Shown here: positions 35,746 through 47,690 of the stretch, one piece after another
Layout of the letters: every line of letters starts with the position of its first letter
Numbering within the stretch: position 1 is the stretch's first letter
NCBI RefSeq assembly: GCF_036323735.1
Contig: NC_086034.1
Coordinates: forward strand, 34,094,439 to 34,158,438
Direction: 5' to 3'
DNA length: 64,000 bases
From: Rattus norvegicus
Lineage: Eukaryota > Chordata > Mammalia > Rodentia > Muridae
Translations under genes and position numbers: made by a program
Notes under the pieces: generated by a model
The model's input: the letters and a program-made list of their open reading frames with translations, nothing else
What the model was told of the DNA's origin: nothing
Database searches by the model: none

Positions 35746-35925
35746 ACTGGAGAGATGGCCCAGCGGTTCAGAGCACTGACTGCTCTTCCAGAGATCCTGA
35801 GTTCAATTCCCAGCAACCTCATGGTGGCTCACAACCATCTGTAATGAGATCCGATGCCCTCTTCTGGTGTGGCAGCGACAGTGTACTTATATATAATAAA
35901 TGAATAAATCTTAAAGAAAAAAGAT
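35746..35925 (+). repeat. B2 SINE (second of a direct pair)
   Basis: ACTGGAGAGATGGCCCAGCG, TTCAATTCCCAGCAACCTCA, ATAATAAATGAATAAATC. Confidence 0.93.
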
Positions 35926-36540
35926 GCTTTAAAAAAACTTGCAAGCAAGACTCTCATAGGGGTAAAACTAAACTCTAACGATAAGTAAATAGTCGAAAAA
36001 ATTACAAAATAAAAATGAAATGAAGGATTGCATATTAAAAACATACAAAGTTACAATATTTTATGTTTACTGTGTGTATGCTTTATACTAAAGGGACTGA
36101 CGGTGGTACAACAGACTAAAAAACACTCGGTGCAGGAATTGAAACAGTTGAGAACAAACCTAGTGTCATCCTGAGTAGCTCTACTCAGTAAACTAGTGGA
36201 TGACACTCCTAGAAAGTCCACACTTGCAGCAGGAACAGGATAGTGTCTTTGTATACAGCCACAGTTGCTGACTGTGTTGTCCATTCATGTGTTGACTCTA
36301 CAGAGGTTGCACAGACCTTGCCTGAGATCTGAGGTCAGATGATTTAGATAGGATAACTTGAACTCCTTCTTTCTCTTTTCCCATCCCTTCCCCACCCCAC
36401 ACACTCAAGACAATTTTTCTAGGTTCAGGAGCTTATAATTATTTCTAACTTGGAAATAGATTAGGGGTTTCTTTGCCAGATAGTGACACTGCAAATCACC
36501 CAAGCTAGTACACTAAAAAAAAAAAAAAGTTGAGCTTCAG

Positions 36541-36724
36541 CTGTTTTTTTATTATTTGTTTTATGTCTATGAGTACACTGTTGCTGTCTTCAGAGACACC
36601 AGAAGAGGGCATCATCGGAACCCATTACAGATGGTTGTGAGCCACCACGTGGCTACTGGGAATTGAAGTCAGGACCTCTGGAAGAGCAGTCAGTGCTCTT
36701 AACCGCTGAGCATCTCTCCAGCCC
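36541..36724 (-). repeat. B2 SINE
   Basis: Reverse B2 ending GAGCATCTCTCCAGCCC; inverted relative to the pair at 35.56-35.93 kb. Confidence 0.95.
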
Positions 36725-37544
36725 AAGATTCAGTTCTTCAATCTCCACACAAGTACAAAAGACTTATTTTCCATATGTGTTTGCTTCTAATCTTTAGCCC
36801 CATCCAACTCCAGCTGGCAGGAATTTTTCTATCTAAAGAACAACTCTATTTCTATCCACATAACGCTGTCCGGCAAAGTGAGGGGGCAACACTGCCATGT
36901 GCTAATCTAAGTAAACCCCTTTCTGCGGCTTGCATAGAGAATGGCTAGTTGGTTATGTCTGAAGATAATGCTTTAGGCAGCTGTCAAGCTGTTGCTGGGA
37001 ATAGAAATTGCTAGTCTTTCTAAAAGCATGTTGTCAATGTGTACACTCTTCACTTTAGAATTTCACTTCCTGAAGCATGGAGCCAAAAAGGAACATGTGG
37101 AATTGACTATGATAAGCGGATAACCTAGAAACCATTTAATTGTCTACCAAAATTGATTCGGTCACAAGATATTTAAACAGTGAAATATCCCAAAGCTAAA
37201 TAGGATCCATTTTTACTGTTATTTCACCTGTTATGTTGATGTATTTTTGAGGAAAGAAGGGATTAGAAAGGAAAAGTCACTAGGTTTTAGTCTTCTTAAG
37301 TATTCTAGTGGATATTCCTTTTAAACAAATGTAGTTTTGCTCCTTGGAACAATCTAGTACTCAAGTGTACAAAAATATTTCTATGTTCATAAAGAATACT
37401 CATGTATGTATGCATAGTAGTACTAATCTTTTAAAATGAGTTAAGATACATCTATTTATGGTATATGGTACACACATAAATAATTCAACAATATATCTTG
37501 AACATCTCTCTAGAAAACATCAAACTCCTGTCAATATGAGGATT

Positions 37545-37870
37545 CCATGACCAGCAGACTGGGGAGGAGCCTTAACAGATAACATGCTTGCTGTAAGCAA
37601 CTGTAGTTCGGATCTCTAGAACCCATGTAAAAAGACTGGATAGTCCTGTTGGTTGCCTGTGTCCCAGCAGAGACAGATTATTCATGGACAAGCTGGCTGG
37701 AATTGGTGAAGTCCATAACCACTAAGAGACCTTCCCTTGAGAAAGCAGAGAGCAGCTGAGGAAGATACCTTATGTCATCTTTGTGCTTCTATATGCACAT
37801 AATAATGTACACCTCTCCGTGTTTGCCCATAGATTCAAACACACATGCCACACACAACACACTTGCAAAA
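37545..37870 (+). repeat. B4-type SINE
   Basis: CATGCTTGCTGTAAGCAACT, CCATGTAAAAAGACTGGATA and a CACACATGCCACACACAACA end. Confidence 0.6.
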
Positions 37871-37924
37871 AACAGTTCATGATATGGATGTATTAAAATC
37901 TACTTGTTTCTAACCATATCGTAT

Positions 37925-38870
37925 ACTTTAAAAAAATGTTAATTGAAATGAAATTACACCACTTCCTCCTCCTTTCCCTCACTCAAACTCCTCCCATGTA
38001 TTCCCTCAACTTGATGGCTTCTTTAATTATACTTGTTACGTGTATGTATGCACAGATATATGTAAACAGAACTTATTTGGTTCATTGTATGTATATGGCT
38101 TCAAGGCTGACCACTCTATATTTAATATCCAACCAAGGGGCTCTTCCCTGGAGAGTGTAATTCTCCAGCAGTCATTAGCTGTCGCTCATTGTCTAGGGAT
38201 GAAACACCACTGAAATTTTCTGCTCCCCACTCCAGCATGTCCATTGATATTACCATTGTCCTAGTTGTTATAAAGCCATTTCTAGGAGAGTCCATTTCAT
38301 AGATGACTTCCTGGAATTTTGGCTCTTACAATCTTTCCATCCCCTTCTGAGATATTTTGAATCATGGATGTAGATATATTCATTGGGGTTGTGCTCCCCA
38401 CAATCCGTTGATTTCTGTACTGTGCCCATTTCTGGTTTTCTGTGATGGTCTCCATTTGCTGTAAAAAAAAGGTTTCTTTGATGGTGTTAATACACTTTTA
38501 TTTCTAAGGGATTCCTAAAGGCAGGTTTACTAAGTCAAATGAATGTTTGTTTGTATGTATGTATGTATGTATGTATGTATGTATGTATGCATCTCCCACT
38601 TTAGCACTGCTATACTTTGGATACATATTGTTGGATAGCAAATTATCTTTAAAAATTAGGGGCCTCACATTATGTGAACTGGCACTCAACGATGGTTCTA
38701 CCCTGTAGTTCTGCTGCTGCTCCACAGCCTGGATGAAGATCATGCATTTAGCATCTCAGTTAGTGGTTACAGTTCCCTTGATGCTCCCAAAAGCTTCATT
38801 CACATGGTAAGATCCTTGGTGTCTTCCAGTCTCCTCACATGACTGCTCTCGGCATGGTGACATCAGTGAT
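37925..38870 (-). mobile_element. Antisense L1 3'UTR fragment of an older rodent type
   Basis: GCTCCCCACTCCAGCATGTC, GGGTTGTGCTCCCCACAATC and GGTTTTCTGTGATGGTCTCC are characteristic of the reverse strand of Lx-type 3' ends. The right boundary is uncertain. A TATG array (38548-38589) lies inside. Confidence 0.75.
38548..38589. repeat. (TATG)n microsatellite
   Basis: About ten TATG units preceded by TTTG units. Confidence 0.95.
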
Positions 38871-39169
38871 GGTTTTTCCACAGCAGCTGCCTTCAAATAA
38901 GGCAGAAGTTGCCAATCCTTTTGAAGCCTAGGTCTAAAAAAAGTCTGGTGTCATTTGGGTCATGTTTTTGGTTTTAAACAAAAAGGCATACAGAGAGGCA
39001 ACATTTATTGGGGTGAGAATCAATGTCCACCATATTTAGAAGTTATGTTCAATATCTTGGGTTATCTTTATACAAAATGTGTCTAGAAGTGGACTCATAG
39101 TCCCTGTGTATTTGTCTTGATTTTGCCTCGATTGCCTTTCATAGGCTGTGCTACTAGAAGTCAGTTTAG

Positions 39170-39450
39170 TGCTGCGTTGGCTCAGCCAGTAAAGGTGCAT
39201 TCTGCCAATCTCAATGACCTGAATTCAATCCCAAGGACCTAGCTGGTGGAAGAAGAGAACTCTCACAAGTTTTCCTCTGACATCCACAGGTAATGCTTAT
39301 AATGTACATATGTACACTCACATGATAAATAAAACAATAAAGTAATAATCATAGTAAAATATAATAATAAAATAAAATCATAATCATAATAAAAATCAAA
39401 TCATAGTAAAATCATAATCATAACAAAATAAAACATAATAAAAAAGATTA
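39170..39450 (+). repeat. B3-type SINE with A/T-rich tail
   Basis: TGGCTCAGCCAGTAAAGGTG, CAAGTTTTCCTCTGACATCC, then a long AATCATAAT-rich tail from about 39330. Confidence 0.75.
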
Positions 39451-40099
39451 GGTAATCTGTTTATGAAATGAAGAAGCTAATAGTTTGCCATGGAATAAAA
39501 ACTAATGTTTTCTGCTCGTCTCACTAAAATGTCTTCTTTATGGTGTCTTTGGCCCCATGGAAAAATTAAATTACATATGGTCAATCCTGTCAGTCTGTCT
39601 CCTTTCTTGCCATGCAGATCCTCAATCCCCAGTTATGAAATAACTTAAATTTTCTTTTGCTTTAGAGCCTTAATTCATCTGAAATTACTTCCTGTAATTA
39701 CCACATGAAAACCATCTTTGTATTCTTTTTGGAGGGAAACTAGATATTCCTTTGTCACTGACTGGAGATAGAATATTTCATATATTACCATTTATATTGC
39801 ATTTATTTCTATATTTCTCTTCAGTGTCTTTACTGGTCTTTACAGAGGTCTTGGTTCATTTTCTGTTGTTGCTATAGAATGACTACCTGACAGGGAGTAA
39901 CTTTTAAGGAAAAATTATTTAGCTAGTCATAATATAGAAACTCCATCTTAACATGGAAATAGAGCAGAAACAGGTAGGTACATGGAGAAAAAGCAAGAGA
40001 ATTGACCTTGCTTTACAACAACTTGCTATGGAAATAGTCTGTGAGAGCAGACCTCTCATGAGGGTAGCACCTTCTTGAAACAAACACCTATTAGAGGAA

Positions 40100-40300
40100 A
40101 TACTACTGCCAGCAAGATGGCTGAGTGGGCAAAAGCACCTTAACAATGAGTGTGAGCCCAGGAACCTAAGCTGGACGTGGTGGGTAGTGGCATGCTCCTG
40201 TAACCTTAGCAACTCATAGTGTGGCATGGGAGGCAATGATAGCACAATAGCAGAAACAAAACAAGAGACACCAACTCGCCAACTCTTTACACTGTTACAC
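40100..40300 (+). repeat. B4-type SINE, diverged
   Basis: AGCAAGATGGCTGAGTGGGC, GGCATGCTCCTGTAACCTTA. Confidence 0.6.
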
Positions 40301-40334
40301 AATTCAATATCAGGGTGTTCTTTTGTTTTTCGTT

Positions 40335-40480
40335 TTATTTTTTAAATTTTATCCATTTTTATATTTTTCAAGATAGGGTCTCCCTGTGTACCCGTGGTTG
40401 GTTTAGAATTCACTATACCAACTATATGTAACCAGGCTGCCCTTAAACTTGTGGCAAGCCTCATATCTCTGCTCCCCTAA
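40335..40480 (-). repeat. B1 SINE, diverged
   Basis: AGATAGGGTCTCCCTGTGTA, CCAGGCTGCCCTTAAACTTG. Confidence 0.7.
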
Positions 40481-40829
40481 GCTAAAGACTTAGCCCTTTG
40501 ACAGGGCTGGGGTCACAGGCTACACCTCCGTGCACTATTGAAAGACTGAGGCTTTGGCTGCACAAAATGAGAAAGGAATCATTTCATGACTGTTTTTGAC
40601 AACATGGTTGTATTATGATGCAAGGCAGGATTTTGTAGAAAAGAATCATCTAAGACTAGAAAATTCTTTGCTTTTCCACGGGCCTCAGAAGTAACCAGGC
40701 ATGCAAAGCTGCTCAGGATAACGGGATTTATCTTAGGGGTAAAAAAGACAAAGGACGAGAAAGAGGCATATTTTACTACATCCTCAAGACTGCTGGTGTC
40801 AGGAGAAAATCATAAAGGTAGACTTATGC

Positions 40830-41085
40830 TAAGAGTCTCCTGTGGTTTGCTTTGTTCTTGCGTGGTGCTGGACATAGAAATCCAGGGTCTTATCCACACT
40901 AGGCAAATGGTCTACCACCAAGCTACATGTAGCCTCTGGTTTCTTCCTTTCTTTCCCTTTCCTTCCTTCCCTTCTTTCTAGAACAGGCTTCCCTCAAACT
41001 CACCGAGATCGCTGCCTCTGTCTTCCTCCCAAGTGCTGGGACTGAAGGCATGTGTGCACCTGGTTTCTTATTTCAAGGAAAGTCC
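40830..41085 (-). repeat. SINE pieces around a CCTTT tract
   Basis: A reverse tRNA-Ala-like head (GGCAAATGGTCTACCACCAA) at 40885-40930, a CTTTCC-rich tract (40935-40980) and a reverse B1 part (CCAAGTGCTGGGACTGAAGG) at 40985-41085. Confidence 0.6.
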
Positions 41086-43002
41086 ATAGCAGCATAAAAG
41101 GAATAATCCAGAGGAAACACATGTGCTTCCTGGTGCTCTTTTGGCTTCTTTTGACAGGTTTTAAAAAATACAACCCGGTACTCTCAAAGCAGGAAAACTA
41201 CTGACATGGGGAAAGACTTAGCCCTTTCGCAGGTTGTAGGCACTATTTATTTATCTTCCTTTGGCCAAGGTACCAGGAAGACTAATGGACAGGTTATGGT
41301 ACATTTGGCAGAAATACACTTGCAGTGTGAGTTCATCTTTTTTTTTTTTTTCCTTTTTCTTTCTTAGGGACCTAAACCAATTAGTTGGCTGGTATGGGGA
41401 GGGAAGAGCCAATCTAAATATTAACAGGGTTTGGTTATTATTCCTGCTTTAGCTCAGTTCTACCAACAGCAAAATCCAACTTAAAAGAGAAACCGACCTT
41501 TGCAGATAAATTACTTTTCTGTGTCTCTGAGTATTTCCGGTATATTAGAATGTATACTAAGATGTTATGCTGTAAAAAGCTGAATTAAGTATTCCAGGAC
41601 TGGTAGCATATTTTACCTCCCCCCAAAGACACCCTTGTCTGTCTGATCCCTAAATCAATAAATTAGGTTAGGGAAGGACTCTGCCTATCACCGAAGACTT
41701 TGAAGATGGAGTAAAGGAGCTGAGAAAATTCAAATGTTTTCTAATTATCTACAAAAGCACCAAGGTTGATTTTCCCCTAGGGCCTCTAGAAGGAAACCAC
41801 CTGACCAACCTTGATTTTAACCAGTGAGACCTGTGTCAGAATTTTAGCCTCTAGAACTCTAATAGAATACATCTGCATAGCAACAGGATCGTCGCACAAA
41901 CTCCCATTAGCTCTAAGAATATTGACAGTCAGGCTGGGGTTTCAGTTTGTTTTTTATAAGTATAAAAATTCCTTATTGAGAATTATCTCTGCCATAAGAA
42001 GATCACTCTTAAAGGGTCCATAAGCTCCTCAGTTAAGGAGGCTCCCTTCCATAGGACAAGAGATGGAGCAAGTGTGCAAGGGTCCATGCCATAGCACTTA
42101 CACTGCAGTGCCAGGGATGTCCTGACGCTGTCTTCCAACTCAGGTCTGCTAACGAAGAGATTTGTTGTCAGTGGATTTTTCTGATAATAATCTCAGAGGA
42201 GGAATCACAAAGAAAGTGATTTCTCAGGTGTAAATGATGAAGCTACCACACAGCACATTATCTGAGCTTCAGAAAGGCTTACGGCTAATCTGGAAACAGT
42301 TAAAATTATTTCTGCGAGGAGAGTGAAATTGAGAACTACTAGTGTAGTTGGATGTATACCAGAAATAAATATTTTACTTCTGTCAAGCTGGAGGTAGAAC
42401 ACAGTGCTTCTGGTATGCCATAAACCGTGCCCAACACGTTTTAAAATAAATATTTTTTCTCACAAATTACTGTGTATTACAAAAAAAACCAAGTGTACAA
42501 GTAGACAGTTCTCTTGTCTACTTAAAAGAGTGATCTTTCACAAAAGAAAATAGTACAGAAGGAATCTGTCATCTTTATAGAAAACAGATCGATTGGCTAT
42601 GACTACTGCTTAATAAATAAAAATCTAGATGTTCCTTATGCAAAAGAATCAGGCTACATGTTGGCAGTGAGAACCCGTCACTTTTAATATATGTAAGACA
42701 GTAAATATATGAGGACATTAGTATTCATTCGATGATATATAAATACACTTGAGACACTCAACCGAGACATGTCTAGTTCTGCCACCCAGTGGCGACTGCC
42801 ATACTGTCCCATAGGTCTTGTTCAGTTATAAACATTGCACCTACCTGTTCACCAGGCTCTTGGGCAAGCTCGGGCCGAGGCCAGGCATTTGTACATGCAC
42901 TCCCCTGCTGAGTCACAATACAGCTCCTTGAGCAAGGGGACAGGTTTCCTGTGTATTGTGACACGCGATAGGAACTCAGTATGTAAGACCACGTGGAACC
43001 CT

Positions 43003-43024
43003 CTTTTTTTTTTTTTTTTTTTTT
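43003..43024. repeat. Poly-T tract
   Basis: About 22 T, upstream of the Clcn3 island. Confidence 0.9.
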
Positions 43025-43502
43025 GAAATGAGTGGTGTCTAAATTTGGGTTCATCGGGATTTTCTCTCTGGTGTTTTTTGTTAAGCACATAACCTATGAC
43101 GGCGTGTGAGGCTGGGTGACACCTAACACACACTGCACATCATCACAGGTCCTGAAGCATCAGACGCGGGTCTGGAATCCGGGGCTCACACGCTCGCTTC
43201 AGCCTGCTTCGGCTTCGGTCCAGGTAGGACTGAGAGGAAGCCAGGCTTAGCCACGATGCCGGCGACCGCTCGCTTCCGAAAGCGCCTTCTCGGCTAGGGA
43301 GGACGTGAGCGACGTGAAAACAGGTCCATCACGGCGGCTTCGAGCAGCCTTCGAGGCTCGCCCAAGGAGTCTTCTCTCTGCCACGCCCTGGTCATGCCCA
43401 CCGTTGCATTCCGACCAATAGGCGCAGATGTGCCACCCTGTGCGGCCGTGGGAGGAAATGCTGGGACGGTCGGACGCCGAGCGGCCGTTCACGTCAACGC
43501 GG

Positions 43503-43510
43503 TGACGTCA
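43503..43510. promoter_or_regulatory. Perfect cAMP-response element in the Clcn3 island
   Basis: TGACGTCA followed by CGCGCGTGCG. Same palindrome as in the Nek1 island about 8.9 kb away. Confidence 0.65.
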
Positions 43511-43559
43511 CGCGCGTGCGACGCACCTGTCGGGCTCCGACTCCTGCAGCTTCTCTTCC

Positions 43560-44021
43560 AGTTCAGCGGGTCAGGGCCGGTCCGGTCGGGATCGCTCTGC
43601 TGCCAGCTCAGTGCCGGTGCGCTCGGGGCGGGCCCGCCGTCCGGAGGATGAGGCTGGAGTGGGCGGAGGCGTGAGAACCGGGTTACTTTCCTCCCGAGGT
43701 GGAGCGCGGCTGCCCTGTAGTCCTTTGAAAGCGCTGTGAACCCGGAGACTCAAGTCGGGGCAGAGGCAGGTTGACTAGAGGGCCCGCTAGAGCCGGAGGA
43801 TTGAACTTCACCCCGAAACCAGCCTCCGCCAGTCCCACCTGGCCGCATTTACGTAACCTCTTCCCAAAGCCGGGTAGCAGTGAAGTCCGCCGGGGTGGCC
43901 ACCCGGCAGCCGTGTCCCGGTGAAGCTCCCGGGGCGGCTGGCGCGGGATCTCAAGCAGATGCGGGGTCCACAGGCAGCGCATCCACCAGCCGCCGAGCTT
44001 GCTATGCCTCTGAGCTGCAAG
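43560..44021 (+). other. Clcn3: Clcn3 5'UTR exon (start approximate)
   Basis: The exon ends at 44021 with AGCTGCAAG followed by GTGAGT, a consensus donor. Its 5' end is only estimated from the island. It carries upstream ATGs at 43648 (eight-codon frame closed at 43674), 43959 and 44004. The last two share a frame that runs to the donor without a stop. If joined directly to 52787, that frame ends at 52813, overlapping the true start. Confidence 0.7.
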
Positions 44022-46049
44022 GTGAGTCGCCAGCTGTCAGGTTCACTCCTTGACGGTGGACCGCGAGACCAGGCTCTGGCGTTCCCACCGAGGTACCTAC
44101 CTACCTGCTGTCCAGCCCATTAAAAATCTTGTTTCCTCCCGGAACCTTCAAAAGACCTATAAGTAGAATTAAAACTAGGTACCAGCACAGAATTAATCTT
44201 GAATTTACAGTTTGCTCAAGTTTAAAAACGTTTAGGTTATTTTATTTATTCTTTTGGCCTTTAGACTTATGTTTATCAAATCATTTTTGTGCAAATATTT
44301 GCGTTTTGGTAGTAAACTTGTTGAAGCAGAAGTTACTTTAGAGAACTTTTCGTCTGGCGTGCTTTATTTAAAGTGCGGCATTTAAAATTAGAGCACAAGG
44401 AAGTTAATTGCATATTCATCGGGTATGTTCTAATTGTAGGCCGAGATTTCCATTTTGAAAATGATGACTCTTGACAATTGGACGAATGGTGACCATACCT
44501 TTTAATAGTTTTCCATGTATGCGAGTATAAAATTTAAAAATTCAGTCCTGAAAACTTTTTTCGATAGTCCTGCACTATCACTGTGGCTGATATATAATTG
44601 ACACTTTGTAGATGTACTTCTTACCCATGAAGAATTTAGATGGTTATTTTCGTTGGATCAGTTTTACATGCTTTTGTAAATACTAAAAAACTGTTCTTTC
44701 AGTTCGGGAGTGTATACAAGAAGTTTAATGCTTATGTGGATGTTGTTGAGCAATTTTGAAAGGTGTTCCTTCTGCTGATGTGGGTTTTGTTTTTGTTTTT
44801 TCTAATGGCTTTAAATTCAGGTGTATAACTTATGGGTATTTTCTCAAATTGAATGTTTATATGGTGTTTGCAGAATTTATCCCAGATACCATTCAATCCC
44901 CACTCCTTCCTTTCCTTCTACTTACTTCAAAGCCTTTCTTTGAGTGGCAGCTCAAATGATTTTAAGAGGTCAGTATGAATAACGTGGGCCATTACTTGGA
45001 AATAGTGCTGCCTATGTACCTTATTAAAGCTTTAAAGAATTAATTTGGTTTTGAATCTATGTAGTTCAGAAGAACAGATTTGTTAAAGTTCTGGGGTTTT
45101 TTGGTAGAAAAAATGGCAAGTGTCCAGGTCATGTTGGTGATAGGCTTTCTGTTTCCTGTTGTGACATGCTGGTACTAATTTTCAGACCTCTCCGGAAGCC
45201 AGATTTGATCTCTGTGGTGGGTCATATATCAAAGCAGCATCCTGAGGGCTTTGACCGCTGACTGCTTCATAGAATTCCTTCTTGCTTTGTGGTCAGAATT
45301 GTCAGCAGACACTTCCAACATGATGCATACACTACGTGCAAATAGAGTGCATTCGCTTTCTCCCTCCCCACCCTCCCATTTTTCCCGAATCTCATAAAGT
45401 AAATACACTGACTTTGTCCGTTTAACAAGTGTGGAAACTTGAGAGAGAATTGACTATCATTCCTAAGGTCCCACAGCACCAAGTGCCAGACCGAGCTCAG
45501 CAGTGTCATCCCCGAGCTCCTGCTTTCAATCCTCAATGGTTGCAGGGTCCTGCAAGCCCCACTAGGTGACATTCTACTGAAGCGTTGGAAAGAGAGTCCT
45601 GGCACCATAGTTCCATTGCAGAAACTCTTGTGAGTGTTGTTTTTAACAAGAGCAGCCAGTCCTTTGCGTTAATACATTTTATGGCTTTCTGTGCACATTC
45701 ATGTTTGTTTATAAGACTGTTCCTTTGATTCCTGAAGATAAGTGTTGCTTGGTTAGGTATAAAGTGAAGGAAGACCCCCTCCTGCCTCAGCCATTGCTGG
45801 AACTGAGAGATTTGCTGCAGCTGAGAGGGAAATCAGTCAGTCAGTTCTCCCTGTTCTTACAGGAGCAGTTGGATCCATTCTGTCTTTTAAAGTCTCAGTC
45901 TTCCATAGCAGCTTTTGAATTGGATTATTGTTTTATCTTTTTCCTTATCAATGAGCCTTACAGTTGTGTGTGACTTTTTTTTCCCTTTTAAAAATTATGT
46001 AGTGTTTAATCTTCCTTTTTCTGGATGCTTGTTTTTGTTTTAATTTACA

Positions 46050-46440
46050 AACTGTAATTGTGTGTGTATATTTGAGGTACTTTGATAAAAGTGTATATTG
46101 TGGCAACATTAAGTCAAATCCACATAGATCTGTTTGTTTTTAGTGCATATGCTTGTGTTTGAGGACACACACAAGTGATCGTGTAGCTGGGGTCATTGTG
46201 CTGTACGTTAAGTAGGTCACTAATTGCCCACATAACTGAAACCTTGTGCCCTTGACTAGACCCACTACCCCACCCCCATTTCCAGCCTTCCATCTTTGAG
46301 AACCACCATTGCTACCTGCTTTTGAATTAGATCTTTAGATCCAACATGAGACCATGCAGTGGTTTTTTTTTTTACACTGTATCTGTGATGGACACTTAGG
46401 TTCATATCTTTGCTCTAGTGAGTAATAGTATGAAGCCTAA
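46050..46440. mobile_element. Ancient mammalian L1 remnant
   Basis: TTTGAGGTACTTTGATAAAA, CATTGTGCTGTACGTTAAGT, CATGAGACCATGCAGTGG, AGGTTCATATCTTTGCT follow the order of old L1M-type 3' sequence. Very diverged. Confidence 0.5.
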
Positions 46441-46744
46441 AAGGATTTGTAAGTTTAGGAAATATTCTTCAGGGAACTAACTATTTAGTATTTTTGTTCT
46501 TTGAAAAAAAATATAAGGTGCAGTTTTGACATGCTAAATGAACAATAATGATAAATACGAAGTACTGTTACTTTTGGGAGAAACAGATTATTGTCTTATG
46601 TTGGAACATAAAATAGTCTGTCTTAATAATCAAGTGAATCTAATGAGAAACACTCTTCTCCATTGTTCTTGCTCTTTTGTCCACACCCTATAGAACGAAT
46701 CCTACTGTATCTGGTGCTTTTAAACTTTTAACTTCATAAAAAAT

Positions 46745-46870
46745 TTTGTGTCTTACATATATAGATGCTTTGCATGTATGTCTGCGTACCAGAAGAGGCT
46801 GCCAGATAGTTGTAAGCCGCCCTGTGAGTGCAGGGAATTGAACTCAGGACTTCTGGAAAAGCAACCAGTA
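46745..46870 (-). repeat. SINE fragment interrupted by a B2
   Basis: TACCAGAAGAGGCTGCCAGA, GGGAATTGAACTCAGGACTT then stops where the next B2 begins. Confidence 0.7.
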
Positions 46871-46882
46871 TTCGTTTTTTCT

Positions 46883-47055
46883 TTCTTTTTTTTTCCTAAA
46901 GATTTATTTTATGTATGAGTACAGTGTAGCTATCTTCAGACACACCAGAAGAGGGCATTAGATCCCATTACAGATGGTTGGTGCTGGGGAATTGAACTGA
47001 GGACCTTTAGAAGAGCAGTCAGTGCTCCTAACCACTGAGCCATCTCTCCAGCCCC
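46883..47055 (-). repeat. B2 SINE
   Basis: TTATTTTATGTATGAGTACA to GAGCCATCTCTCCAGCCC. Confidence 0.94.
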
Positions 47056-47218
47056 TTGTGTTTTTTACACTGATGATTTACACTGCTCCTGAAAGTTGGT
47101 GGACTTTAATAATCTACTGAAACATGACTTATGCAGAATAAAATTTTTGCCTTTTTATTTTATCAAAATGAGAATACTTAGAATTTTACTTATATTTCTG
47201 ATAGAAATCAACTTTATA

Positions 47219-47394
47219 AAAAATGTTTATTTATTATATGTAAGTACATTGTAACTGTCTTCAGACACAGCAGAAGAGGGCTTCAGATCTCATTACAGAT
47301 AGTTGTGAGCCACCATGTAGTTGCTGGGATTTGAACTCAGGAACCCTGGAAGAGTAGTCAGTGCTCTTAACAACTGAACCATCTCTCCAGCCCC
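47219..47394 (-). repeat. B2 SINE
   Basis: Reverse B2; similar flanks AGAAATCA at about 47204 and 47395 suggest its target repeat. Confidence 0.93.
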
Positions 47395-47477
47395 AGAAAT
47401 CAGTTTTTATAATATATCCTTTAAATGCTCAGCATGTCTGGATCTACTGAAAGTCACTGTGTTTGAAAGGAGATAAA

Positions 47478-47690
47478 TAGTTCTATTTTATTTTTTTAGA
47501 GAAGGTATGTAGCACTAGCTGGCCTGGAACTTACTGTATAGAGCAGACTTGTCCCGATTTCACAATTTGTCTGCCTCTGCTTTCTGAATGCTGGCATTAA
47601 ACACAGGCAGATTCTGAGTTTAAGACCAACCTGCTCTACAGAGCAAGTTCCAGGACACCCAGGACTGTGCAGAGAAACAGTGTCCCAGTG
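47478..47690. repeat. Two B1 parts in inverted arrangement
   Basis: A reverse B1 (CTAGCTGGCCTGGAACTTAC, GCTGGCATTAAACAC) to about 47603, then a forward B1 right part (GTTTAAGACCAACCTGCTCT, CAGAGCAAGTTCCAGGACAC) to about 47690. Confidence 0.75.

Larger units (their letters stand above)
34801..43149. other. Intergenic region between Nek1 and Clcn3 promoters
   Basis: 34.8-35.1 kb is G-rich with a short near-tandem repeat (GGCGGAAT..GGGGCTAGG, near 34888-34922). 35.4-36.73 kb is a B2 cluster. 37.5-38.87 kb is a B4 followed by an antisense L1 3'UTR. 39.17-41.09 kb is a run of B3, B4, B1 and related fragments. 41.4-43.0 kb is apparently unique apart from poly-T at 43003-43024. No gene was found. 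Confidence 0.65.
43150..44050 (+). promoter_or_regulatory. Clcn3: CpG island, Clcn3 promoter
   Basis: Strongly CpG-rich block with a CCAAT box (43414-43418), a perfect CRE (43503-43510) and a GC box GGGGCGGG (43625-43632). There is no TATA box. It is upstream of a consensus donor at 44022, so it most likely holds the main Clcn3 start, on the plus strand. A second plus-strand donor-like site, CCAG|GTAGGA near 43223, could belong to an alternative first exon. Confidence 0.82.

Noticed and set aside
43394..43982. Several long frames on both strands in the Clcn3 CpG island
   Set aside because: GC-rich sequence has few stops; no conserved protein is seen and the region is promoter and 5'UTR.
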